A stretch of 42,490 nucleotides of DNA from Candidatus Bathyarchaeota archaeon (GTDB lineage: Archaea > Thermoproteota > Bathyarchaeia > Bathyarchaeales > Bathycorpusculaceae), in the NCBI GenBank assembly GCA_003133625.1, contig PKYH01000109.1, positions 1 through 42,490 of the forward strand. The letters run 5' to 3'. The notes under the pieces were generated by a model. That model worked only from the letters and a program-made list of their open reading frames with translations. It ran no database searches and had not been told where the DNA came from. Every line of letters starts with the position of its first letter. The stretch's first letter is position 1. Made by a program: the position numbers and the translations under genes. Of this stretch, positions 15,520 through 22,909 are shown piece after piece.

Positions 15520-16734
15520 TTAGTACGGCATAACAGCGCCTCTGCCAGGCGGCGGAGCTCGCTTTAGCTGCCAAGCGGCCAATGCAAGTGCAATGACCGT
15601 GTCGTCATGGTAGCCTTCAGGTGCCCCATACTGCACATTTCTACTCGGCGTAGTCTTGTAACCGTAAAGCTTAAGCTCGTTGATCAACTCAGGAACCTGC
15701 GGAATAGTAAGCTGCTGATTCTCAATCATTATACTCAAGTTTTCGATAAGGTCCTTCTTGGTTGCATTTGTAAACTTGTAGCCATCTACGCGGACGTTTT
15801 CGCGGTATAGCTCATCACAGACGGGGTCTCCAACACCAGTGCTGTCAATAAGCAAACGAGCGTTATACCGCTCGGCAAGCTGAACTATACGTTTACGCTG
15901 AAAAACCCAATCTAACTGACTGAACCTATCAAAAGCACACAAGTGGCCATCCATGTCTAAAACGCAAAGCACTGTGAAGTCTTCAAGCTTCGCAAGATCG
16001 GCGCCCATAACATACTGTTTATGTCGCTCAAACGGTTGAAAGCTGCCTTGAACCATGCAGTCTACTCCTCGGAAAACCGAACCAACATCCTCCAAAAACT
16101 CAGCTAAAACTTCCTGCCGATAAGCCAACTCAGGCATATCTCGGGCGAAAGCTGCAATCTCCGCCGGATCCAAGTAAGGATTGCTGGCGCTGGGAAAATT
16201 CCAGCTCTTATATTCCATCTGTGACGGGTCCTGTCCACGAGTCCATAGCCGAAAATACCAGTTATGCCCTCTTGGTGTACCAGTGAAAAAAGCTATTCCT
16301 TTCTCATCCATCAACGCAGGCCTAAGGGCAAGAGTCCAAGCTTCCTCAGCAATTTGAGCGCCTTCATCAACCCAGAGAACCTTTACACCTTGACTGCGAA
16401 GGGAATCAGGGTTATCTGCGCTCTTAAACCAGATGTTACGGTTGCCCTTGAGGATTACATGCCGATCAGAGCGATGAATTTCTTTTATAAGTTCGGCTGG
16501 GCAGAAGTTGAAGAATTCGGTCCATTGACGTTTCGTATGCCAATACGTGGGCGCCACAGCAAAGCCTACTATGTTTGGACCTTGCGTCCACATCTGCCGT
16601 ATGAGTTCGTTGGCACCTGCAATGGTTTTACCCCAGCGGCGTCCACAGTCAAGCACCCTAAACCTTGCAGGGCACATGTGGAACTCAAGCTGTCCAGCGT
16701 GAGGCTTATACCTGATCAATATTGTTTTTTGCAT
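15520..16734 (-). CDS. Terminase large subunit (TerL), ATPase plus nuclease
   Basis: The N-terminal ATPase domain has the Walker A variant CGRRWGKTIAGA, Walker B VLWVDEGA and the coupling motif FFTGTPRG. The C-terminal RNase H-like nuclease has GADLAKLEDFTVL, LLIDSTGVGDP and YHDDTVIALALA, which supply the three acidic metal ligands. TerL drives genome packaging into preformed heads and cuts concatemers. All motifs appear intact at 404 residues, a normal length. It begins 3 bases after the stop of the acyltransferase gene, so it belongs to the same transcript. Confidence 0.9.
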   Translation of the reverse strand: MQKTILIRYKPHAGQLEFHMCPARFRVLDCGRRWGKTIAGANELIRQMWTQGPNIVGFAVAPTYWHTKRQWTEFFNFCPAELIKEIHRSDRHVILKGNRNIWFKSADNPDSLRSQGVKVLWVDEGAQIAEEAWTLALRPALMDEKGIAFFTGTPRGHNWYFRLWTRGQDPSQMEYKSWNFPSASNPYLDPAEIAAFARDMPELAYRQEVLAEFLEDVGSVFRGVDCMVQGSFQPFERHKQYVMGADLAKLEDFTVLCVLDMDGHLCAFDRFSQLDWVFQRKRIVQLAERYNARLLIDSTGVGDPVCDELYRENVRVDGYKFTNATKKDLIENLSIMIENQQLTIPQVPELINELKLYGYKTTPSRNVQYGAPEGYHDDTVIALALAAWQLKRAPPPGRGAVMPY

Positions 16735-16737
16735 ACT

Positions 16738-17211
16738 TCAGGGTCTTCCCATTTTGATTACAGTCTCTTGAGGCTCTGCCGACTTTTGTGATTTTGTCCG
16801 AGGAACATATTCAAGGGAAACGGTGAGACGGCGCCTACTGATGGATTTCGAAAGTTCCAAGTTAATCGGAGTGTTTTCTCTTCCATGGCTGCCATACCCA
16901 ACACGCTTCACTCTCCAGTTACCCAAGTTTCCGCGAACCAGTTGAGGATTGCTAGTAACCAGATAGAAGGGCAGATTAATCTGAGAAGAGTAGAGCTCAG
17001 CGATAAAATTAAGCAGACGCTTCCCAATGCCTATGCCCTGGTAATCAGGCAAGACTACCAGTCGGCTAACGCGGAAAAAGTGTGCCCTCATACGCACGTG
17101 TGCAACTGCGATAAAGGCTACAGGCTTTTCTTGGTAGAGGGCAACGTAGCATCTGACGCCTACACCAAGCTTCCCATTCAGATAATGATACTGCCGAAAC
17201 ATTTGCCACAT
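16738..17211 (-). CDS. GNAT acyltransferase, C-terminal half of a split ABC-GNAT protein
   Basis: Residues from about 20 on form a GNAT fold: VALYQEKPVAFIAVAHV, then motif A SRLVVLPDYQGIGIGKRLL with the acyl-CoA-binding Q-x-x-G-x-G/I-G-K. Its ATG at 17211 lies inside a segment (MWQMFRQYHYLNGKLG) that in fused relatives (ABC-type ATPase joined to a predicted acetyltransferase, COG2401) links both domains; upstream codons in the same frame read RPPVELKVYRCGAS, typical linker. So the natural product is probably a fusion produced by -1 frameshifting from the ATPase frame, or the gene is split by a mutation. Fused relatives and phage Mu Mom, itself a GNAT-related DNA modifier, suggest nucleic-acid modification, which is inference. 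Confidence 0.7.
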   Translation of the reverse strand: MWQMFRQYHYLNGKLGVGVRCYVALYQEKPVAFIAVAHVRMRAHFFRVSRLVVLPDYQGIGIGKRLLNFIAELYSSQINLPFYLVTSNPQLVRGNLGNWRVKRVGYGSHGRENTPINLELSKSISRRRLTVSLEYVPRTKSQKSAEPQETVIKMGRP

Positions 17212-17870
17212 GGAAGCGCCGCACCGATAAACCTTGAGCTCAACGGGCGGCCTAACCCTTTTTTTCGGTCAAACACCATCGTGCCAGTACAGAAAACCCA
17301 GTCAGGATCCAACCAATCGACTACATCATAGTGACAAGTTACAGCTATGAATTTCTTATCTCTCTGGCGCTTGATTGCCTTGCTGATTGCGTAAGAAGCG
17401 ATCTTTGCAACCTCACGGTCAACAACCGAAGTGAACTCGTCGAAAACGACAACTTTCTGTGGAAGACATAGAGCTCGGGCGATGTCAACGCGCATCTTTT
17501 CCCCTTGACTAAGACAACTGTAAGCTTTGAGCCAGTCTGGAGGCGACGCGAAGCCAACACTGCAGAGCAGATGCGTTATTTCGCTTGTCTCTGAGCCTTC
17601 AGGAAAATCATCCAGGATGCATTGATGCGTGTATTCGAAGCCTGTAATGTAAGCGTCTGGAAAGAGCCGTTTAGCTATGCTTGATTTGCCTGAGCCACTA
17701 CGCCCTACGATGATGCCAATCTGCCAGTCGTCTCCTTCTATTGGCAGCGAGCCTTTGAAATGCTTCTCCAACTTAACATCATCTAGCGTAAAGCTGCCAA
17801 CAACGCTTTGGGCTCGAAAGCTCTCTGGTTCACTCCAACTGTTAACAAAATCAAAATCCAAACCATTCAC
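17178..17870 (-). CDS. ABC-type ATPase, N-terminal half of a split ABC-GNAT protein
   Basis: A soluble ABC ATPase without membrane segments: Walker A GRSGSGKSSIAKRLF, signature CLSQGEKMRVDIARALCLP, Walker B VVVFDEFTSVVDRE, and switch His in VTCHYDVVDWLDPDWV. The arrangement equals the ATPase domain of COG2401-type proteins rather than of transporters. After FDRKK the frame continues 24 residues to a stop at 17178, unlike the family; a -1 shift at the A7 run (17259-17265) enters the GNAT frame. It starts 4 bases after the ParB-like gene's stop and its ATG lies in the operon. The most probable role is an ATP-dependent step in DNA or RNA modification. Confidence 0.8.
   Translation of the reverse strand: MNGLDFDFVNSWSEPESFRAQSVVGSFTLDDVKLEKHFKGSLPIEGDDWQIGIIVGRSGSGKSSIAKRLFPDAYITGFEYTHQCILDDFPEGSETSEITHLLCSVGFASPPDWLKAYSCLSQGEKMRVDIARALCLPQKVVVFDEFTSVVDREVAKIASYAISKAIKRQRDKKFIAVTCHYDVVDWLDPDWVFCTGTMVFDRKKGLGRPLSSRFIGAALPCGKCFGSIII
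17218..17265 (-). promoter_or_regulatory. Candidate -1 ribosomal frameshift site
   Basis: On the coding strand the heptamer A_AAA_AAA (17259-17265) is phased exactly as needed for tandem -1 slippage of two Lys codons in the ATPase frame. Seven bases behind it a GCCGC (17247-17251) can pair with GCGGC (17218-17222) across a loop that itself holds the palindrome GAGCTC. Slippage gives FDRKK joined to RVRPPVELKVYRCGAS of the GNAT frame. Homopolymer sequencing error or real mutation would look the same in the sequence alone. Confidence 0.5.
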
Positions 17871-17874
17871 CCTC

Positions 17875-18444
17875 CTAAAGATTCAAAACCCTAACCCTGT
17901 AGCCTTCAGTCTTAAGCTTGTCAAAGAAACACCGCTGTTCTGCCTCATCCTTGCATTCTATAATGAGCTCGTAGCTGCCGGGAATAATGTTTGAGCCTTC
18001 GGGTTCTCCACCTAAATCTTCTGGGAGTTTCTCGCCAACAGACTCCAACAGCGCTTTTAGACAGCCTTTCTCGCCAGCCTCTAGAATGCGCATGTACTCA
18101 GCACCGTCAAGTTCCTTGCTGTGCTTGCCCTTGAGCTTGTTCAGTATCTGTCGAAGCAGCCTTCTGTCAACGTCAGAAATAGGCAGCCGAAGAACTGGAG
18201 CAAAAAACTCGCCATGACCCTTACAAACTTCCGCCCGTTGCTCGCCATCAGCAAAAACCCCGTCCTTGTTAGTTATGATAGGGTAAGTCCAGCCGTACTT
18301 CTGAAGGCTATGCCAAATCTGATCCTTCTGCTTGATCGTCATCTTATTAGGGTTATTTTCATCGCTCCTCAAAAGCCGAAGATCTTCAACCAGCGGTAGA
18401 TAAGCGTCAGGAACCTTAATTGTTGTTTTCTTTTCAGCCACCAT
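17875..18444 (-). CDS. ParB/Srx-fold (ParB-like nuclease domain) protein
   Basis: The N-terminal part has the ParB/Srx pattern: LVEDLRLLRSDENNPNKMT, SLQKYGWTYPIITN and then the box II-like DGEQRAEVCKGHG with Gly-Glu-Gln-Arg. ParB domains of this kind bind nucleotides and can act as nucleases or kinases, and occur in viruses next to DNA-modification genes. The C-terminal part ends in a small beta-alpha unit (ELIIECKDEAEQRCFFDKL). It precedes the ABC-ATPase by 4 bases. The triad ParB-like, ABC, GNAT is therefore one expression unit; a guiding or priming role in modification is inferred. Confidence 0.75.
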   Translation of the reverse strand: MVAEKKTTIKVPDAYLPLVEDLRLLRSDENNPNKMTIKQKDQIWHSLQKYGWTYPIITNKDGVFADGEQRAEVCKGHGEFFAPVLRLPISDVDRRLLRQILNKLKGKHSKELDGAEYMRILEAGEKGCLKALLESVGEKLPEDLGGEPEGSNIIPGSYELIIECKDEAEQRCFFDKLKTEGYRVRVLNL

Positions 18445-18457
18445 AACACCTTATCCG

Positions 18458-18751
18458 TTATCTTTTATCCTGAGTTGGTAAGGCAGGGTTTTTCTGTGCT
18501 TCCGTTAAGCAATTTAAGACAGCCTTACCCAAGAGATTTCCCCCGTCAATAGTGTACTTTATGATTACGATCTCAACGCCCATTCCTTGCTGTTTAGCCC
18601 AAGCATCAAATTGTTCTTGCGAAAGGTTATAACCGCACGCTCCATAGTAATGTCCATCAAAATCTGTAACAACGTACTTTCTCTCTGCAGTTGACCCTAA
18701 CTTTTTCTCAGCGACCTCTAAACGTCTCATAACACCCCTGTTAACTTTCAA
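18458..18751 (-). CDS. Small hypothetical viral protein
   Basis: A 97-residue protein with a basic-acidic N-terminal helix (MKVNRGVMRRLEVAEKKLG) followed by strands (KYVVTDFDGHYYGACGYNLS and VEIVIIKYTIDGG). This layout is common in small proteins placed next to terminase small subunits, but no function is known to me. Its ATG overlaps the terminase small-subunit stop by 4 bases (ATGA-type coupling), so it is certainly in the operon. Confidence 0.55.
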   Translation of the reverse strand: MKVNRGVMRRLEVAEKKLGSTAERKYVVTDFDGHYYGACGYNLSQEQFDAWAKQQGMGVEIVIIKYTIDGGNLLGKAVLNCLTEAQKNPALPTQDKR

Positions 18752-19155
18752 CGCTTTCCATCCTCCGTTACTTTCTTTTCCGCTAATTCTTCCACATGTT
18801 CAAGCCGCGAAAAAATCTCCCTAGACAGCACAGTGTTGCTGTGGACTTCCAGGCTATCTAAGACAACTTTTAATGCACCTACACGCGCGTTGTCATTATC
18901 CGCACGAAGGTAGATACTCCAGGCGGCTTTCTGGACAGCGTTAAGCTTAGACTCTATGACTTGGGCAAACCCGCTGTACTTCTCCAAATCCAAGAGTATA
19001 GGAACCCATTTTTCGCGTCGTTCCCAATCGCTCCACAAGCACCTCTCAGAAACATGGTATTTTTCAGCAAGCTGGCTTATCACAGCTGAGGGATGGAAAC
19101 CTTTGCAGACAGTGTCTAGCATTTCTGCTCGGCGCTTTAAGAGCTTAAGGTTCAA
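18748..19155 (-). CDS. Terminase small-subunit-like HTH protein
   Basis: Residues ~1-50 carry a helix-turn-helix (FHPSAVISQLAEKYHVSERC then LWSDWERREKW), the DNA-recognition layout of small terminase subunits. A helical oligomerisation part follows (AVQKAAWSIYLRADNDNARV, GALKVVLDSLEVH). With a TerL gene in the same operon the assignment to packaging-site recognition is natural. It is the first gene of the block; the open frame upstream on the same strand up to about 19330 (ending LRIKVGETFEP) has no clear start and is not called. Confidence 0.65.
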   Translation of the reverse strand: MNLKLLKRRAEMLDTVCKGFHPSAVISQLAEKYHVSERCLWSDWERREKWVPILLDLEKYSGFAQVIESKLNAVQKAAWSIYLRADNDNARVGALKVVLDSLEVHSNTVLSREIFSRLEHVEELAEKKVTEDGKR

Positions 19156-19407
19156 AGGTTTCTCCCACTTTTATTCGTAATTCATAACTTGTGGGTTGCA
19201 AAGATCTGTCACCTTGTCCAGCATTTTGTCGAGCGTTTGCGTTACCGGTATATTCCAAAGCCTTGAGGTTCCTTCTAGTCAGGCTATTTGCCCCTTCTGT
19301 TATTGTATTAACACAAAGCCTTAAATAAAAACAAGTATTGTATAATTCAACGTTAGATATAACAAAAACTGTTAGGGAGTGTAAGAACAATCTTGTTAAG
19401 TAAATCA

Positions 19408-19884
19408 ATGAAACAATACGTATTGAACAAAGAGAAGAATGGATACAACAAGGAAATACAAAACGTCTACAATAATCGACTTAGGGCGTACGCAATACAA
19501 GCGTTAAAGGATTTAGCTTTGTTGGCTGACAAATTGCCTGAAGCAGAGCAAGCCCAAGTCTTTAATAATAATACAATGGCACCTTTATTCCAAAGTCTAT
19601 TCAGTTTTTCAGGCGACAAACCAGGACATAATCTTCAAACCATTGAAGATTTATCGAAGAAAATGGACCAAGAACAATTGCAAAAAAGACGTTCCAGGAT
19701 ATTGCTGCTCTGCTATGAAACTGTGAATGTAATTGGCGACACAATGAACGCCCATAACATTGCACCCTATGAGATGAGTATTTTGTTAAACGCAGGGCAA
19801 AATGATGCTCTTCCGGCTTTGACGGGTACAAAGGCAGTATACCTAAAGGGATTTGGTTTGCATCAGTTGCCTCCAAGAGCTTAA
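19408..19884 (+). CDS. Hypothetical helical protein divergent from the provirus operon
   Basis: The protein is largely alpha-helical (RLRAYAIQALKDLALLADKL, then a polar central part and KKMDQEQLQKRRSRILLLCY). I chose the ATG at 19408 over the TTG five codons earlier. It is transcribed away from the terminase genes from a shared 250-bp A/T-rich interval with TATA-like runs in both directions (for example 19330-19345). Such a placement fits a repressor or early protein of the provirus, but no HTH is evident and I do not know the family. Confidence 0.55.
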   Translation: MKQYVLNKEKNGYNKEIQNVYNNRLRAYAIQALKDLALLADKLPEAEQAQVFNNNTMAPLFQSLFSFSGDKPGHNLQTIEDLSKKMDQEQLQKRRSRILLLCYETVNVIGDTMNAHNIAPYEMSILLNAGQNDALPALTGTKAVYLKGFGLHQLPPRA

Positions 19885-20090
19885 GGGACTTTGAGGGCGA
19901 TTCTTAGTCTTTTGCACATTGTTTTACCAAGGAGTATCCCCAATTATTCCTCACAATTGAGTAACCCCCTGTCAAATTTTCGCTTGGGACGCAACCTCTA
20001 ACAAAGAAGAAAAAAGAGAAAAATGTGAGAAAATGGGAAGTATACCTTAAAAGCTTAATATAGATTAAGGTCACGCTATTTTACTGAGCT

Positions 20091-20939
20091 GTGGAACTAG
20101 TGTTCAAAAGTGTGGGATTAATCGCCCGCTACGATAAAAAACCTGCTTTAAAGCTTACAGAAGAGCTAGCGGATTATCTTACAAAGAAAGGGTTGAAGGT
20201 TTACATCGAAGATTCGCTAGCGGGAAAAGTCACCACACAGGAAGAGATTGTTCCGCTATCAAAAATGAAAACTGACTTCATAATAACAATCGGTGGCGAC
20301 GGAACAATACTACGTACATGCATCACGGTGCCTAAGCCTGAACCGCCAATTTTAGCAATTAACATGGGAGTCAGAGGATTCTTAACAGAAGTCGAGCCTA
20401 AAAACGCCTGTGAAGCAGTAGAAAAAATCTTGAAAGGCGAGTACAAAATAGAAAAATGCGCTAAGCTAGCTGTTTCAGCAGGCGAAGAATCAATGCCAGA
20501 CGCTTTAAACGACGTTGTCATTTCTGCTGGCGAACCATCAAAAATACTTTACACTCAAATATGCAAGAACGGGAAGCCAATTCTTAAATGCCAAGCCGAC
20601 GGACTAATCGTAGCCACCCAAACGGGTTCTACTGGTTATTCCCTTTCAGCAGGAGGACCGGTTTTAGACCGAGAAGTAGACGCTTTCGTTATTACGCCGA
20701 TCTGTTCGTTAACTGTGTTCCATTCGCTTGTTTTTCCAGCGGACTCCACTATTACCTTCAACGTAATTAGGCCAAAGGACATGCTTGTTTTAATTGATGG
20801 AAACTACCGCAAACTTGTAAGCGTTAAAGAGCCAATGCTTAAGGTCACAAGATCCAAAAATGTAACTTCTTTTATAAGATTCGAAACTGATTTTTATGAC
20901 CGGTTAAGAAGTCGGTTGCTTTTTAAGGGAACAGAATGA
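20091..20939 (+). CDS. nadK: NAD kinase
   Basis: The protein shows the NAD kinase signatures IITIGGDGTILRTC (phosphate donor and acceptor binding, catalytic Asp), AINMGVRGFLTEVE, ADGLIVATQTGSTGYSLSAGG and a final ITPICSLTVFHSLV. The family phosphorylates NAD with ATP or polyphosphate to NADP. It starts with GTG at 20091; TTAATATAG at 20056-20064 is a likely TATA box. Its last bases overlap the start of nob1 (ATGA), so the two are co-translated. Length (282) is normal for archaea. Confidence 0.92.
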   Translation: MELVFKSVGLIARYDKKPALKLTEELADYLTKKGLKVYIEDSLAGKVTTQEEIVPLSKMKTDFIITIGGDGTILRTCITVPKPEPPILAINMGVRGFLTEVEPKNACEAVEKILKGEYKIEKCAKLAVSAGEESMPDALNDVVISAGEPSKILYTQICKNGKPILKCQADGLIVATQTGSTGYSLSAGGPVLDREVDAFVITPICSLTVFHSLVFPADSTITFNVIRPKDMLVLIDGNYRKLVSVKEPMLKVTRSKNVTSFIRFETDFYDRLRSRLLFKGTE

Positions 20940-21490
20940 AAAGCCAAGCAGATAATCAATGTAAAAGAGTAATTGTCCTAGACACTTCCGCTTTTTTGGC
21001 AGGTTTTGACCCTTTCTCATTAAGCGAAGAACAAGTAACCGTGCCCAAAGTTGAAGAAGAAATAAGAAAGAATTCTATGACTCGGGTTAGATTTGAAACA
21101 GCAATTGAAAGTGGAAGATTAAAGGTTAAGGTGCCTTCAGAAGCATTTTGGAACAAAGCAAAAGCATCGGCAAGTAAAATGGGCGACTCATATTTACTGT
21201 CTGAAACGGACATGCAGCTTTTGGCTTTAGCCTTCGAATTGAAAGCAACAGGTTACACGCCTCAAATTGTTACTGATGACTATTCAATCCAGAATGTTGC
21301 CACTCAGTTAGGAATAGAATTTTTAGCACTCGCTACTTTCGGTATCAAGCGCCTTTTAGAGTGGATAAGATACTGTCCAGCGTGCCACCGGGAATACCCT
21401 GCCAACTGCTCATCCAAGGAGTGCCAAGTTTGTGGTACAGAACTTAAGAGGAAGCCGCGTAGAACAGTGAAAAGCTTGAAGGCAAGATAG
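20936..21490 (+). CDS. nob1: rRNA maturation endonuclease Nob1 (PIN domain and zinc ribbon)
   Basis: An N-terminal PIN domain (VIVLDTSAFLAGFDPF with the first catalytic Asp, then SETDMQLLALAFEL and PQIVTDDYSIQNVA) is followed by a zinc ribbon CPACHREYP with CSSKECQVCG. This is the layout of archaeal Nob1, which cuts the 3' end of 16S rRNA during small-subunit maturation. It overlaps nadK by 4 bases. It ends with TAG, which shows that TAG is an ordinary stop here. Confidence 0.9.
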   Translation: MKSQADNQCKRVIVLDTSAFLAGFDPFSLSEEQVTVPKVEEEIRKNSMTRVRFETAIESGRLKVKVPSEAFWNKAKASASKMGDSYLLSETDMQLLALAFELKATGYTPQIVTDDYSIQNVATQLGIEFLALATFGIKRLLEWIRYCPACHREYPANCSSKECQVCGTELKRKPRRTVKSLKAR

Positions 21491-21492
21491 TT

Positions 21493-22830
21493 CTAGGTTT
21501 CTTTTGCTACCTCATTAATCGTATCTTCAACGATATCCAGCGCTGAGCCTAGCAGGTCACTTTGTATAGTAAGCGGCGGCACTATCCTAAGCGTTGAAGC
21601 ACCACAAGTAACAACTGCTACTCCACGCTTCCAGGAGCGCAAAATAACCTGATAAGCCTTCTGCGGCGCAGGCTTTCTTGTTTCCTTGTCCTCAACAAGC
21701 TCGACACCAATCATTAGACCTTTACCACGTACATCTCCAACTATGTTGCTGGTTTCTTTCAAGTCCTCCAACCTTTTCATCGCATAAGCCCCTTGCTTGT
21801 TGGCGTTATCAAGCAACTGCTGCTCCTTAATGACGTCTATAACTGCGGCTGCCGCTGCACATGATAATGGATTTCCGCCGAAAGTGCTTGCGTGCGAACC
21901 ACCAGTCCAATCCATAATTTTCGCTTTAGCAATTGTTGCACCGATGGGCAAACCTGAAGCCAAAGCCTTTGCACTGCAGATTATGTCTGGTTCAGTGTTC
22001 CAGTGTTCAATAGCGAACCATTTGCCCGTTCTGCCTATGCCAGATTGCACTTCATCGTCGATAAGCAGTAAACCATACTTATCAGCGATTTTCTTGAGCT
22101 TTTGGAAAAACTCTGGAGGAGGAACCACATAACCACCTTCTCCTTGGATTGGTTCAAAAAGAATCGCTGCCACATCTTCAGGAGGCATATACTTTTGCAA
22201 TACTTGCTCTTCAATAAAATCTACGCACCAATAATTGCAGTCTGGCTGTTCCAATTTGTAAGGGCAACGGTAACAATAGGGATAAGGAACATGAGCTACA
22301 CCCGGCATAAAGGGAGAAAAATGTCTCCTTTGCGTTGGTTTGCTGGCGGTGAAAGCTAATGAACCCATCGTTCGGCCATGGAAAGCGCTGATGAAGCCTA
22401 TGAATAATTGTTTACGTGTGTGCCATCTGGCAAGTTTTACTGCCGCTTCAACGGCTTCGGTGCCGCTGTTGCCAAAATAGGTTTTTTTCTCAAATTCGCC
22501 AGGAGCTATTTGAGCTAACTTTTCTGCTAAGTTGATTACTTCTTTGTAGTAGAAGTCAGTGTTAGAATAATGTAGAAAACGGTCACACTGATTTTTTATG
22601 GCCTCAACCACGCGGGGGTGATTATGACCAACGTTCATACAGGCTATGCCAGAGTTGAGGTCAATGTACTCGTTTCCATCAACATCCTTAACTATGCAAT
22701 CGTTTGCTGACTCAACAACAAGCGGATAATACCGCATATACGATGGGGAAACAAACCGTTCATCCTTCTGAACAAGCTCTCTAGCTTTAGGTCCAGGTGG
22801 AGAAACAACAATTTTAGGGTAAGCAACCAT
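21493..22830 (-). CDS. Class III PLP-dependent aminotransferase (4-aminobutyrate/acetylornithine type)
   Basis: A full-length (445 residues) class III aminotransferase: VDGNEYIDLNSGIACMNVGH, YFGNSGTEAVEAAVKLAR (phosphate binding), LFEPIQGEGGYVVPP, LLIDDEVQSGIGRTGKWF (the Asp for PLP nitrogen) and CSAKALASGLPIGA with the Schiff-base Lys. Archaeal members of this branch act on 4-aminobutyrate, ornithine, lysine or similar omega-amino donors; some are racemases. The substrate cannot be fixed here. It is convergent with nob1 (2 bases between stop codons). Confidence 0.85.
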   Translation of the reverse strand: MVAYPKIVVSPPGPKARELVQKDERFVSPSYMRYYPLVVESANDCIVKDVDGNEYIDLNSGIACMNVGHNHPRVVEAIKNQCDRFLHYSNTDFYYKEVINLAEKLAQIAPGEFEKKTYFGNSGTEAVEAAVKLARWHTRKQLFIGFISAFHGRTMGSLAFTASKPTQRRHFSPFMPGVAHVPYPYCYRCPYKLEQPDCNYWCVDFIEEQVLQKYMPPEDVAAILFEPIQGEGGYVVPPPEFFQKLKKIADKYGLLLIDDEVQSGIGRTGKWFAIEHWNTEPDIICSAKALASGLPIGATIAKAKIMDWTGGSHASTFGGNPLSCAAAAAVIDVIKEQQLLDNANKQGAYAMKRLEDLKETSNIVGDVRGKGLMIGVELVEDKETRKPAPQKAYQVILRSWKRGVAVVTCGASTLRIVPPLTIQSDLLGSALDIVEDTINEVAKET

Positions 22831-22909
22831 TTTGAAATAACTCCAATCAAAAGCGACTAGTAAAGAGGCAATATTAACCTTTACGCACCAAGAAATACAG
22901 CGGTTTAAC

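Larger units (their letters stand above)
15176..19155 (-). mobile_element. Tailed-provirus remnant (DNA packaging and modification genes only)
   Basis: Six to seven consecutive minus-strand genes, mostly overlapping, run from a terminase small-subunit-like gene through a ParB-like protein, an ABC ATPase, a GNAT acyltransferase and a terminase large subunit. This order is viral. Downstream of TerL, where portal and capsid genes should follow, only a frameshifted fragment remains, so the block is an incomplete provirus or a virus-derived island. No integrase is present inside; a possible integrase tail lies at 12.4 kb. I cannot find att repeats. Confidence 0.7.

Noticed and set aside
19145-19408. 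Minus-strand frame before the terminase small subunit, ending LRIKVGETFEP.
   Set aside because: Overlaps the TerS start, has no clear start codon or family features, and spans the divergent promoter region.
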